Source: Microbulbifer agarilyticus (GTDB taxonomy: Bacteria; Pseudomonadota; Gammaproteobacteria; Pseudomonadales; Cellvibrionaceae). From it: 64,000 nucleotides of DNA. Of the stretch, positions 17,487-26,280 are shown in pieces. Location of the stretch: positions 310,001 to 374,000 of the forward strand of contig NZ_JAHVKO010000003.1 of assembly GCF_019800665.1 (NCBI RefSeq), written 5' to 3'. The notes under the pieces were generated by a model. It had not been told where the DNA came from, ran no database searches, and saw only the letters and a list, made by a program, of their open reading frames with translations. Position 1 is the stretch's first letter. Each line of letters begins with the position of its first letter. The position numbers and the translations under genes are program-made.

Positions 17487-17698
17487 GGTGGCCTTCCTTG
17501 TGCGTTATCTGGGGTGCGTCCTGGTGTATTTATTTGGCCCCGGTGTTTTTTCCGCTGACACGCGAGGTTCTTTCAGCGTAACAGGTTTGCCGCGCAGACG
17601 GTGACTTGTCTGAAATTGCATAAACTGCTCTTAGGTACCTTGCCTGGTGTTGTCGCACCGGGCGACAGAAATGTGGTTATGCACAGGGCAGCAGCTTC

Positions 17699-18184
17699 GT
17701 GGGTCAGGGTGTGGATTCAGAGAGTGTGGATAAACTTGGGCTCGTCGCACTGGCAAAGCTTTGTGCCCGTTTAGCGAAGGTGCGCAGTTTCAGTTTCAAT
17801 GCGAGCAACGGTCCGGGCTCGGCCACCAACTGGCGTGGCCACGGGCGCGGGGATGTTGCTGTGAAAAACTTTGGCGCACATACCGTGTTTAACGAGCAGG
17901 CGAAATTTACCGATGTTGATGGGCACAAGGTCGCGCTAAACAATTGTTACCGGTGGACCCGCTGTGTTGATTTTGTGCGGCTGGAGCATGTACAGGACGA
18001 GCAGTCGATGCTGCTGTTTAACTTCGTGCCACTTACTGCGCATGGATTTCGCCATCAGAACGCCCATCGGTGTGGCGCGGATACCTACACCGCTGATTTG
18101 ATTTTGCACACCGATGAAATCGAGCTGATCTGGCAAATTCACGGGCCGCAAAAAAATGAGCGGCTGCACTACCACTACTGGTGA
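17699..18184 (+). CDS. DUF6314-like protein
   Basis: A protein of up to 161 residues that fits the DUF6314 pattern: a beta-rich domain opening FSFNASNGPGSATNWRGHGR and closing with CGADTYTADLILHTDE and WQIHGPQKNERLHYHYW. The function of the family is unknown to me. No good ribosome site decides the start: GTG at 17699, 17711 or 17726 are all possible. It is transcribed against argE and towards the PhzF-like gene, alone on the plus strand. The family call comes from conserved-pattern memory. Confidence 0.7.
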   Translation: MGQGVDSESVDKLGLVALAKLCARLAKVRSFSFNASNGPGSATNWRGHGRGDVAVKNFGAHTVFNEQAKFTDVDGHKVALNNCYRWTRCVDFVRLEHVQDEQSMLLFNFVPLTAHGFRHQNAHRCGADTYTADLILHTDEIELIWQIHGPQKNERLHYHYW

Positions 18185-18245
18185 GCTTTCGGGAGTACCC
18201 CTTGTCCGTTAGTCACGCGGGCCCATTTGGAGCCCACGCTACCGC

Positions 18246-19055
18246 TTACACGGCGATCTGGCCGCGCAGGTAGGTCACCGCATGGCCACGCATGATTACC
18301 CGGTCACCTATCAGTTCGCAGTCCAGTTCCCCACCGCGTGCTGAGATCTGCTTTGCGCTCAATGTAGTTTTATCAAGCTTTTGCGCCCAAAAAGGCACCA
18401 GTCGCGTGTGTGCGGAACCGGTGACCGGGTCTTCATCGATACCAATGGCCGGTGCGAAAAAGCGGCTAACGAAGTCGCAAGCATAACTGTCGCCAGGGGC
18501 GGTACAGATCAGGCCCTTATACGGGAGCTGGGCAACTGCGCGCATATCCGGGGATAGCGCGGCGACCTGCTTAGCCGCAGTGAACTCCAGCAGCAACTGG
18601 TCATCGGAGCCGGCAACTTCAAAGGCGTTGATTGGGCTTATGCCGAGTGCCTGGGTGAACGCATCGTTCAGTGAGATGGGCTGATTTATCTGGGCGGGAA
18701 AATCGAGTGCCAAACGTTCTCCATCCCGGCGCACGATCAATTCGCCGCTTTGCGTGAAGAAATGAATCTCATCATCGGTGCAGCCCAGCTCTGTCCACAG
18801 CAGGTGGGCGGTGACCAGAGTGGCGTGACCGCACAGGGGTACTTCCTCTCCTGGTGTGAACCAGCGCAGCTCAAAGCCGTTGCCGGCCGGGACGGTGAAG
18901 GCAGTTTCGGCGAGATTATTTTCTGCGGCGATCTGCTGCATCAGCTGGTCATCGAGCCAGCGGGTGAGCGGGACGTACGCGGCAGGATTGCCTTGGAAGA
19001 GCTTCGAGGTAAAGGCGTCGGCCTGATAGATGGGCAGTTGCATGGGGCGCTGCAT
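18246..19055 (-). CDS. PhzF-family isomerase/epimerase-like protein
   Basis: A 269-residue PhzF-fold protein, a family that includes phenazine isomerase PhzF and diaminopimelate-epimerase-like proteins; most members have no known substrate. Visible motifs: YQADAFTSKLFQGNPAAYVP at the N-terminus, NNLAETAF with the probable catalytic Glu, LRWFTPGEEVPLCGHATLV, and IDEDPVTGSAHTRLVPFW. The ATG at 19053-19055 has AAGGA upstream; a longer frame to 19100 is less supported. No phenazine genes are nearby, so a phenazine role is not suggested. Confidence 0.9.
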   Translation of the reverse strand: MQRPMQLPIYQADAFTSKLFQGNPAAYVPLTRWLDDQLMQQIAAENNLAETAFTVPAGNGFELRWFTPGEEVPLCGHATLVTAHLLWTELGCTDDEIHFFTQSGELIVRRDGERLALDFPAQINQPISLNDAFTQALGISPINAFEVAGSDDQLLLEFTAAKQVAALSPDMRAVAQLPYKGLICTAPGDSYACDFVSRFFAPAIGIDEDPVTGSAHTRLVPFWAQKLDKTTLSAKQISARGGELDCELIGDRVIMRGHAVTYLRGQIAV

Positions 19056-19083
19056 AGAGGGATCCTTCTCACATTGCCAGCAT

Positions 19084-19117
19084 AAAAAAGGGGGAGCCAA
19101 TTGGCTCCCCCTTTTTT
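19084..19117. terminator. Perfect 17-base palindromic terminator after pit
   Basis: AAAAAAGGGGGAGCCAA is followed directly by its reverse complement ending in six T. It lies between the pit stop and the PhzF-like gene (both minus strand) and should end the DUF47-pit message. Confidence 0.9.
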
Positions 19118-19172
19118 ATCAAACGTTACCGGTAAATTCTATTACCAGTCGGCTTATACAAACGACTAGCTA

Positions 19173-20447
19173 TCAGCCGAATACGCCTTTGAAGAAGAAG
19201 AAGAACAGGATCGCCAGACCGGCGCCCGCCGGCAGGGTGATTACCCAGGAGGCGGCGATGGTGGTGATCATACGCAGGTTCAGTGCACCGATGCCGCGCG
19301 CCAGGCCAACCCCGAGTACCGCCCCCACGAGGGTGTGGGTGGTGGAAATGGGCAGGCCGGTACCGGAAGCAAGTACCACGGTTGCGGCAGCGCCCAGCTC
19401 GGCGGCGAAGCCGCGGCTCGGGGTCAGCTCGGTGATCTTGCGGCCAATAGTCGCCATAACCTTGAAGCCGTACGTAGCGAGGCCGACCACGATACCGGCA
19501 CCACCCAGCAGTAGGATCCAGGGCGGCATGACCGCCTTCGCAGTGACCGCGCCTTGCTGAACCGTGTTCACTACCGCGGCCAGCGGGCCGACGGCGTTAG
19601 CCACGTCGTTGGAGCCGTGGGCAAACGCCATGGCACAGGCGGTGAAGATCATCAAGATGGCGAAGACGCGCTCAACACTGGCAAAGCGGTTGTCCTTCTC
19701 GGCTTGCGGGTCGCGCTTCACACGCTTTAGCATGACCACACCAATACCCATTACGATCAGACCCATAACCGCGGCAATCAGGGCATCCTGCCAGAAGGCC
19801 AGGCTGATATTCGCATCTTTGAATACGTGCTTGAGACCCTTGGTGAGGGTCACCATGGAGATCATCCAGCCCACGGCAAACATGTAGATGGGGATATAGC
19901 GCTTGGCGTTGTTGAATGGGTCTTCGGTATTGAGGATCAGGCGCTGCACACTGCGGAACAGCATGAACGAAATAGTGCCCGCCAGTACCGGGGATACCAC
20001 CCAGCTGGCAACGATGCTGCCCACCTTGCCCCAGGCCACTGCATCCACAGAGATACCCACTGCGGAGAAGCCGACGATGGCGCCGACAATGGAGTGAGTG
20101 GTGGAAACCGGCCAACCCAGGATACTGGCGATCAGCAGCCAGGTGCCGGCGGCCAGCAGTGCGGAGAGCATGCCGTACACCAGCAGTTCCGGGGTGTCGT
20201 TAAACAAGTCCGGGGCGATGATCCCTTTGCGAATTGTCGAGGTCACTTCACCGCCAGCCAAGTAAGCACCGGCAAATTCAAAGATCATGGCGATGATGAT
20301 CGCCTGCTTGATGGTCAGCGCGCGGGAGCCTACGGAGGTACCCATGGCGTTGGCCACGTCGTTCGCGCCCACACCCCAGGCCATGAAAAATCCGAATACA
20401 CAGGCCATTATCAGAAAGATATGGCCGTATTGAGCGATAATTTCCAC
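19173..20447 (-). CDS. pit: Inorganic phosphate transporter of the Pit family
   Basis: A 424-residue inner-membrane low-affinity phosphate carrier of the PHO4 family, driven by the proton gradient. The inverted internal repeat has its two signatures: GANDVANAMGTSVGSRAL near the N-terminus and HGSNDVANAVGPLAAVV in the second half, with about ten membrane segments. Translation begins at a GTG preceded by GGGGAG. It lies 14 bases after the DUF47 gene in the same direction, so the two form an operon, a pairing also found in Pseudomonas and others. Confidence 0.95.
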   Translation of the reverse strand: MEIIAQYGHIFLIMACVFGFFMAWGVGANDVANAMGTSVGSRALTIKQAIIIAMIFEFAGAYLAGGEVTSTIRKGIIAPDLFNDTPELLVYGMLSALLAAGTWLLIASILGWPVSTTHSIVGAIVGFSAVGISVDAVAWGKVGSIVASWVVSPVLAGTISFMLFRSVQRLILNTEDPFNNAKRYIPIYMFAVGWMISMVTLTKGLKHVFKDANISLAFWQDALIAAVMGLIVMGIGVVMLKRVKRDPQAEKDNRFASVERVFAILMIFTACAMAFAHGSNDVANAVGPLAAVVNTVQQGAVTAKAVMPPWILLLGGAGIVVGLATYGFKVMATIGRKITELTPSRGFAAELGAAATVVLASGTGLPISTTHTLVGAVLGVGLARGIGALNLRMITTIAASWVITLPAGAGLAILFFFFFKGVFG

Positions 20448-20461
20448 GTTTTCTCTCCCCG

Positions 20462-21139
20462 TTATCGCGCCAGCAACAGCTGCAATCGGTTGCCCACGCC
20501 GTGGGCTTCATCTGCCAGCTCACCAACTTCTTCGATCACCCGATACAGGAAAATCACGTCTACTGGCGGCAGGTCTTTTTCAATGTCGAAAAGTGCAGCG
20601 CGCACTTCTACTTCTAATTTGTCGGACTTGCGCTCCAGCTCATCCAGTTCTTCGATCATGCGCTGGGCAATGTCGACTTCGCGGCCGGAAAAGCCGGATT
20701 CCAGCAGCTCGTCCAGCTCGTTGATGGCGGTCAGGGCCTGGGCGGATGCAGCCACGGCACTTTCCACGAAGGTGCACATCAACGTCTTCAGTGGTGCAGG
20801 AATCTGCATTTGGCGGCCAATGGCTAGGCCGGCAATGTCCTGGGCGGTGTTGGCTACCTTGTCCTGCACATGCAGCAGCTCCAGCAGGTCGCTGCGAGAT
20901 ACCGGCATAAACAGGCTGTCTGGCAGGTGCAGGCGCAGGTCTCTCTTGATGTCATCGGCGCGGCTCTCGCTGGCGGAGATACGCTCCTGGACGGTTTTGG
21001 CGGTCGCCAAGTCCTCGTTCACGAGGGCTTCAAAGAAGGGCACCAGATCCGCTGACGCCTCATGGGCGGTCGCCATATGCTCTTTGATCGGTTTGATCGG
21101 CGAGCGGCCGAACAAGTTGCCGATGTTGGACAGGGGCAT
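20462..21139 (-). CDS. DUF47 family protein (PhoU-like, TIGR00153 type)
   Basis: A 225-residue cytoplasmic, all-helical protein related to PhoU; the DUF47 family usually sits next to Pit carriers and is thought to regulate them. N-terminal MPLSNIGNLFGRSPIKPIKE is typical; acidic helices carry the residues that bind metals in homologues (LLELLHVQDKVANTAQDIAG, DELDELERKSDKLEVEVR). AAGGA lies 7 bases before the ATG. It is the first gene of the DUF47-pit operon, divergent from gspE across about 200 bases. Confidence 0.93.
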   Translation of the reverse strand: MPLSNIGNLFGRSPIKPIKEHMATAHEASADLVPFFEALVNEDLATAKTVQERISASESRADDIKRDLRLHLPDSLFMPVSRSDLLELLHVQDKVANTAQDIAGLAIGRQMQIPAPLKTLMCTFVESAVAASAQALTAINELDELLESGFSGREVDIAQRMIEELDELERKSDKLEVEVRAALFDIEKDLPPVDVIFLYRVIEEVGELADEAHGVGNRLQLLLAR

Positions 21140-21340
21140 GGTTTGTTCCTTTTTCCGGTCCTGACAGGTTGTTTAACAGCCCAGAACGGGCCAAATCGGG
21201 CGGCATGGTACCCCAACCTGTGCGCAGGGCACAGTGACGTGGCGGTTTCCGTATCAATTCGACCAACCGGCGCACTGTTGCAGCTCGCCAATAGAGCTAC
21301 AATGCGCCTTCTAACAATAAGCGTAGACGGGTAACAAGGT

Positions 21341-23125
21341 ATGGCTGCAAGCGCTGGGGTAAGAGGTGCGGACCGGATTCTCGACCTGCCGGGGTTGCTG
21401 GAGGACCTGGTCGGTGACGGGTATGTGGCGCGCATGGATGCCAACCGGCTGATCGGCACGCCACGAACCGCCGAGCAGGCGCAGATGCACCCGCTAACCT
21501 ATATCGCCACTTGCGAACTGGAAAATCAGAAGAAACCCGGGCGCACTCTGGATGCGCAGGTACTGACCCAGTGGCTCGCAGATACCTCCTCCCACGGTCT
21601 CTACCATATCGATCCGCTCAAGGTGAATGTGGCGGCGGTGACCGAAGTCATGAGCTTCCAGTTTGCCAAGCGCCACCAGATCCTGTGTGTGGAAGCCAGC
21701 CCGGAGATGCTGTTGGTGGCCACCGCGCAGCCTTATACGTCTGGCTGGGAAGAGCAGCTGGAGCACACCAGCGGCCGCACCGTGCAGCGGGTGGTGGCCG
21801 ACCCGGCGGATATCCTGCGCTACGGCACCGAGTTTTACTCCCTGGCCAATTCGATTTCTGGTGCCAGCGGGCTTAAGGGCAGCTCCGCGGCGGGCAACTT
21901 CGAGCAGTTGCTGGAGCTGGGTAACCTCAAGGACCCCGAGGCCAACGACCAGCACATCGTCAATATCGTGGACTGGCTGTTGCAGCACGCCTTCGATCAG
22001 CGCGCCAGTGATATCCACATCGAGCCCCGTCGTGGCATTGGCCGCATCCGCTTCCGTATCGACGGTGTGCTGCACCCGATCCACGAGCTGCCGGATCAGG
22101 TCAACGCGGCGGTGACCAGCCGCCTCAAGATTCTCGGGCGCATGAATGTAGCGGAGAAGCGCAAGCCCCAGGATGGCCGCATCAAGACCAAGCGCCCCGA
22201 TGGCAGCGAGGTAGAACTGCGTCTGTCGACCCTGCCCACAGCGTTCGGTGAAAAGCTGGTGATGCGGATTTTCGATCCGGAAGTACTGGCGCGCTCCTAT
22301 CACGACCTGGGCCTGGCCGGTGACGACCTGGCGCGCTGGCAAAACATGCTCGGGCGCCCCAACGGCATTGTGCTGGTTACCGGCCCCACCGGTTCCGGTA
22401 AGACCACCACGCTGTATACCGCGCTCAAGCAGCTGGCCTCCAGCGAGGTGAATGTTTCGACTATCGAAGATCCTATCGAAATGGTCGAAGACAGCTTCAA
22501 CCAGACCCAGGTGCACCACAGTATCGGCCTGGATTTTGCCGCCGGCATTCGCACCCTGATGCGTCAGGACCCGGATATCATCATGGTGGGGGAGATTCGC
22601 GACCTGGAAACCGCGCAGATGGCGGTGCAGGCGGCGCTCACCGGCCACCTGGTGATTTCCACCCTGCATACCAACGACGCGCCCACTGCAGTGACCCGCC
22701 TGCTGGACCTGGGATTGCCGCACTACCTGCTGAAGTCCACCGTGCTCGGGGTGATGGCCCAGCGCCTGGTGCGTACCTTATGCCCCAGTTGCAAGCGCAA
22801 GGCGGAGGTCAGTGATGAAGACTGGCAGGCGCTGGTGAAGCCCTGGAAAGCGCCCAAGCCCGAAGTGGTGTATCAGCCGGAGGGGTGCCTGGATTGCCGC
22901 AATACCGGTTATCGCGGGCGTCAGGGTATCTACGAGATTCTTCCGTTCAGTGAGGCGATACAGGGGCTGGTTACTGCCGACTGCGACCTGCAGCAGGTGC
23001 GCCATCAGGGCATGCGCGAAGGCATGAGCAGTCTGCGGCTGTCCGGGGCCAAAAAAGTCGCGGCAGGAATCACCACGGTGCAGGAAGTGTTGCGGGTAGC
23101 GCCACCGCCGGATATCGCGTTCTAA
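21341..23125 (+). CDS. gspE: Lone GspE/PilB-type secretion ATPase
   Basis: A 594-residue type II/IV secretion hexameric ATPase that would power pseudopilus or pilus assembly from the cytoplasm. It has an N-terminal MshEN/GspE-N-like domain (about 1-150), Walker A GPTGSGKTTT near 347-356, an Asp box and Walker B (DPDIIMVGEIRDLETAQMA), and a C-terminal tetracysteine zinc site (CPSC near 480, CLDC near 517). No other gsp or pil genes are in the window, so its partner machine is elsewhere. I recall a similar lone ATPase near argA/pit in P. aeruginosa. GspE or PilB cannot be settled from sequence alone. Confidence 0.88.
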   Translation: MAASAGVRGADRILDLPGLLEDLVGDGYVARMDANRLIGTPRTAEQAQMHPLTYIATCELENQKKPGRTLDAQVLTQWLADTSSHGLYHIDPLKVNVAAVTEVMSFQFAKRHQILCVEASPEMLLVATAQPYTSGWEEQLEHTSGRTVQRVVADPADILRYGTEFYSLANSISGASGLKGSSAAGNFEQLLELGNLKDPEANDQHIVNIVDWLLQHAFDQRASDIHIEPRRGIGRIRFRIDGVLHPIHELPDQVNAAVTSRLKILGRMNVAEKRKPQDGRIKTKRPDGSEVELRLSTLPTAFGEKLVMRIFDPEVLARSYHDLGLAGDDLARWQNMLGRPNGIVLVTGPTGSGKTTTLYTALKQLASSEVNVSTIEDPIEMVEDSFNQTQVHHSIGLDFAAGIRTLMRQDPDIIMVGEIRDLETAQMAVQAALTGHLVISTLHTNDAPTAVTRLLDLGLPHYLLKSTVLGVMAQRLVRTLCPSCKRKAEVSDEDWQALVKPWKAPKPEVVYQPEGCLDCRNTGYRGRQGIYEILPFSEAIQGLVTADCDLQQVRHQGMREGMSSLRLSGAKKVAAGITTVQEVLRVAPPPDIAF

Positions 23126-23143
23126 CTATCCGCCTCCCAATCC

Positions 23144-23165
23144 GGCCGGGCGCTCGTGCCCGGCC
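23144..23165 (+). terminator. GC-rich stem-loop between gspE and glnE
   Basis: The 8-base stem GGCCGGGC / GCCCGGCC with a 6-base loop is followed by AATTTATA rather than a clean T-run. A weak or partial terminator of gspE is likely. Confidence 0.5.
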
Positions 23166-23209
23166 AATTTATACTTGAGTCAGCTTCATTCGCGCAAAAG
23201 GACCCTGCC

Positions 23210-26098
23210 GTGTATCACTTCCCCGAATCTATTTGCTCCGCACCGCTGCAAGCCCGGCTGCAGTCGCAGTGGCAAAGCTGGTGTGAGCAGGTGGGGGAGG
23301 GCGAGGTCGCTGCGCTGGAAGCGCAGTTGCAAGCGGATGCATCACTGCCCTTGTTGGTCGCGAGAGGGCTGCTTGGGTCTGACTTTCTTTTGCAGCAGTG
23401 CGCACGAACCCCGGGGTTACTCGGTGAATTACTCGCCAGTGAGGACCTGGGGCTGGCGCCGCCAGATCTCACTACGCTGGAGACCGACGAGGATCTTGAG
23501 CGAACCCTGCGCCTGTTGCGCAACCGGGTGAATACGGAGGCCATCTGGCGGGACTTTGCCGGGCAGTGGGATATTCCCACAGTCTGCGCTCGTTTGACCG
23601 AGCTGGCCGAGATTTGTATTCAGGCGGCGCTCGACTGGCACTGGCAGAAAATGGTCGAGCGCCACGGTGAGCCCCGCAGTCGCGACGGCCAGGTGCAGCC
23701 GATGATCGTGCTGGGCATGGGCAAGCTGGGCGCGCGTGAGCTCAACCTGTCGTCGGATATCGATCTGATTTTTGCCTATCCGGAGCCGGGGCAAAGTGGC
23801 GGTGACTCATCGGAGATCAAACCACTGGAGAACCAGGCGTTTTTCCAGCGCCTTGGCCAGCGCCTGATTAAATCCCTGGATGCGGTAACCGCCGACGGTT
23901 TTGTGTTTCGTGTGGATATGCGCCTTCGGCCATACGGTGACAGCGGCCCGCTGGTAAGTCATTTCGCTGCACTGGAAGACTACTACCAGACCCAGGGGCG
24001 TGAGTGGGAACGTTACGCCATGATCAAGGCGCGGCCGGTGGCTTTTTCCAGCCTGCCGGGCGGTGCACAGGCCGCGGAAGAGTTAATGGAGCTGCTGCGC
24101 CCATTTACCTACCGGCGCTATATCGACTTCAGTGTGATCGAAGCACTGCGGGAAATGAAAACCCTGATCCAGCGGCAGGTACGCGCGCGCGGCCTCACCG
24201 ATAATGTGAAGTTAGGGCGCGGCGGCATCCGCGAGGTGGAATTTATTGCCCAGGCTTTCCAGCTTATTCGCGGCGGCCGAGAGCCCGACCTGCGCGTGCG
24301 CAATATCCTGAAGGTCCTACCGCTGCTGGAGCAGGACGGGCATTTACCGCAGGGTGCGGCCGATCAGTTGCGCGATGCCTATCTTTTGCTGCGTCGCGTC
24401 GAACACGGTTTGCAGGCGGAAAAAGATCAGCAGACACAGACGATACCGGTGGAGAGCGAGCGGCGCGAGCAGCTGGCCTTTGCCCTGGGCTATGCAGGCT
24501 GGGAGTCCCTCGAGGAAGAGCTGCTGCTGGCGCAGACGGTAATCGAGCGTGAATTCGACCAGGTGATCGCGCCACCGGAAGAAAGCGATGAGATCTCCGA
24601 GAGCGATCGCTGGGAATTGCTGTGGAGTGGTTGCGAGCGCGACAGTGATCGCGACACCTGGCTCACGCAATTGCAGGACGCAGGCTTCTCGCCGGCAGAT
24701 AAAGCGCTGGAGGTTATTAGCGCGTTGCATGGCGATCGCATTGTCACGGCGTTGCCGGTGGCCGGGCGCCAGCGTCTGGATCAAACCATGCCATTGCTGC
24801 TCGCCGCTGCCGCGGAAGTTGGCGAGCCGCTGTTGGCGCTGGAGCGGGTACTGCCGCTATTGCGCTCAATTCTGCGGCGCAGCGCGTATCTGGTGCTGAT
24901 CAACGAAAACCCCCCGATACTGCAGCAGCTGCTGCGTCTGTGCAGTGCCTCGCCGTGGATTGCCGATCAGTTGGCGCGACATCCGGTGTTGCTGGATGAA
25001 ATGCTCGACCAGCGGCGCCTGTTACAGCCATCGACGGCACAGGATATTGCTGATGAGCTGCGCCAACATATGCTGCGAGTGGATACCGACGACCTTGAGG
25101 CGCAAATGGAAGCGCTGCGTCATTTCAAGCAGGGGCAGAGCCTGCGCATCGCGGCGCAGGAAGTTACCGGTGCCCTGCCGCTGATGAAGGTAAGTGATTC
25201 CCTTACCTGGCTGGCGGAAGCAATTTTACAGCAGTCGTTGGTGCTGGCGTGGCAGCAGGTGACGGAAAAGCACGGTACGCCAAAGGGTGCCAGTGCTGAC
25301 GATATGCGGTTTTCGATTGTTGCCTACGGCAAGCTCGGCGGTTTGGAGTTGGGACACGGCTCGGACCTGGATATTGTGTTTGTGCACGATGTCGATGGTG
25401 CTGGTTACACCGATGGCGAGCGGTCGCTCGACGCGCAGAGCTTTTACACGCGCCTTGCCCAGCGCCTGATTCATATCTTGCAAACTCGCACACTGAGCGG
25501 CGCGCTCTACGAGGTGGACACACGCCTGCGTCCCTCTGGCAACTCGGGCCTGCTGGTAACCTCGCTGGCCGCATTTGAAAAGTACCAGCGTGAGAGCGCC
25601 TGGACATGGGAGCATCAGGCGTTGGTGCGTACCCGGCCTGTGGCGGGCAGTGAGCGCCTCGGACAAGCTTTCAAAGCTCTGCGCACGCAGTTGCTATGTG
25701 ACGCGCGTGATGAGCAGAAATTGCGTGAAGAGGTGGTGGCTATGCGCAATAAGATGCGTGCACACCTCGATAAGAGCAATGATCGGCAATTCGATCTCAA
25801 GCACGGCTCGGGCGGTATTGTAGATATCGAATTTATGGTTCAATATGCCGCATTGGCCTGGGCGCAGCGCGCCCCATCAATCGTGCGGTATACCGATAAT
25901 ATTCGCATCCTTGAGAGCCTCACCGAGGCAGGCCTGATGCCGGCCCATCAAGCCGCGCATTTGATCGACGCCTACAAAGCCTACCGATCTGAAGGTCATC
26001 GCCTGGCATTACAACAGCTGCCGGGGGTTGTATCCGGTGACCAATTCGAAGCGGAAAGAAAGACCGTTACAACAACTTGGCAGCAGATGCTGGGCTAA
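23210..26098 (+). CDS. glnE: Bifunctional glutamine-synthetase adenylyltransferase / adenylyl-removing enzyme
   Basis: Adenylylates and de-adenylylates glutamine synthetase according to PII state, tuning nitrogen assimilation. The 962 residues agree with the family (E. coli 946). Two nucleotidyltransferase domains are seen: the N-terminal removing domain with GMGKLGARELNLSSDIDLIF and the C-terminal adding domain with YGKLGGLELGHGSDLDIVF. A GTG start at 23210 is chosen because AAAAGGA lies 9 bases before it; an upstream in-frame start would add 18 poorly conserved residues. It is followed by a REP-like pair and then ilvE, an order I recall from Pseudomonas. Confidence 0.96.
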   Translation: MYHFPESICSAPLQARLQSQWQSWCEQVGEGEVAALEAQLQADASLPLLVARGLLGSDFLLQQCARTPGLLGELLASEDLGLAPPDLTTLETDEDLERTLRLLRNRVNTEAIWRDFAGQWDIPTVCARLTELAEICIQAALDWHWQKMVERHGEPRSRDGQVQPMIVLGMGKLGARELNLSSDIDLIFAYPEPGQSGGDSSEIKPLENQAFFQRLGQRLIKSLDAVTADGFVFRVDMRLRPYGDSGPLVSHFAALEDYYQTQGREWERYAMIKARPVAFSSLPGGAQAAEELMELLRPFTYRRYIDFSVIEALREMKTLIQRQVRARGLTDNVKLGRGGIREVEFIAQAFQLIRGGREPDLRVRNILKVLPLLEQDGHLPQGAADQLRDAYLLLRRVEHGLQAEKDQQTQTIPVESERREQLAFALGYAGWESLEEELLLAQTVIEREFDQVIAPPEESDEISESDRWELLWSGCERDSDRDTWLTQLQDAGFSPADKALEVISALHGDRIVTALPVAGRQRLDQTMPLLLAAAAEVGEPLLALERVLPLLRSILRRSAYLVLINENPPILQQLLRLCSASPWIADQLARHPVLLDEMLDQRRLLQPSTAQDIADELRQHMLRVDTDDLEAQMEALRHFKQGQSLRIAAQEVTGALPLMKVSDSLTWLAEAILQQSLVLAWQQVTEKHGTPKGASADDMRFSIVAYGKLGGLELGHGSDLDIVFVHDVDGAGYTDGERSLDAQSFYTRLAQRLIHILQTRTLSGALYEVDTRLRPSGNSGLLVTSLAAFEKYQRESAWTWEHQALVRTRPVAGSERLGQAFKALRTQLLCDARDEQKLREEVVAMRNKMRAHLDKSNDRQFDLKHGSGGIVDIEFMVQYAALAWAQRAPSIVRYTDNIRILESLTEAGLMPAHQAAHLIDAYKAYRSEGHRLALQQLPGVVSGDQFEAERKTVTTTWQQMLG

Positions 26099-26170
26099 GC
26101 GAGTGAAGTCTCGCCTGCTACCCAGTAGTTGTTCGCTGCCCGATTAAACTGTTTTTCATCAGGCTCTGTG

Positions 26171-26248
26171 CTGTAGGAGCCTGCCTGCAGGCGAATTGGC
26201 TCGACCCGGCTCAGACCGTTCCGCTCCCCCTCCAGGCCGCTCCTACAG
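26171..26248. repeat. REP-like inverted pair (BIME-like) between glnE and ilvE
   Basis: The first unit is TGTAGGAGC followed by a hairpin GCCTGC-CT-GCAGGC (26179-26192) and GCGAA, the form of Pseudomonas-type REP elements. The second, facing unit ends GCTCCTACAG (26239-26248), an exact inverted match of CTGTAGGAGC at 26171-26180. Only this copy is seen in the window. It may act on transcript ends or nucleoid proteins; a REP-associated transposase would have to be elsewhere. Confidence 0.65.
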
Positions 26249-26280
26249 AGTGCGTATTTAGAATTTTGTAGGAGATCCCC

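Noticed and set aside
18246-19055. PhzF-like gene as sign of phenazine production
   Set aside because: No other phz genes are near, and most PhzF-fold proteins have other or unknown roles.
19827-21164. Long plus-strand open frame across pit and the DUF47 gene
   Set aside because: It runs across two firmly identified minus-strand genes; Ser-rich low-complexity translation typical of antisense frames.
21494-22723. Minus-strand open frame across gspE
   Set aside because: Antisense to the conserved ATPase; His/Gln/Gly-rich shadow with no motif.
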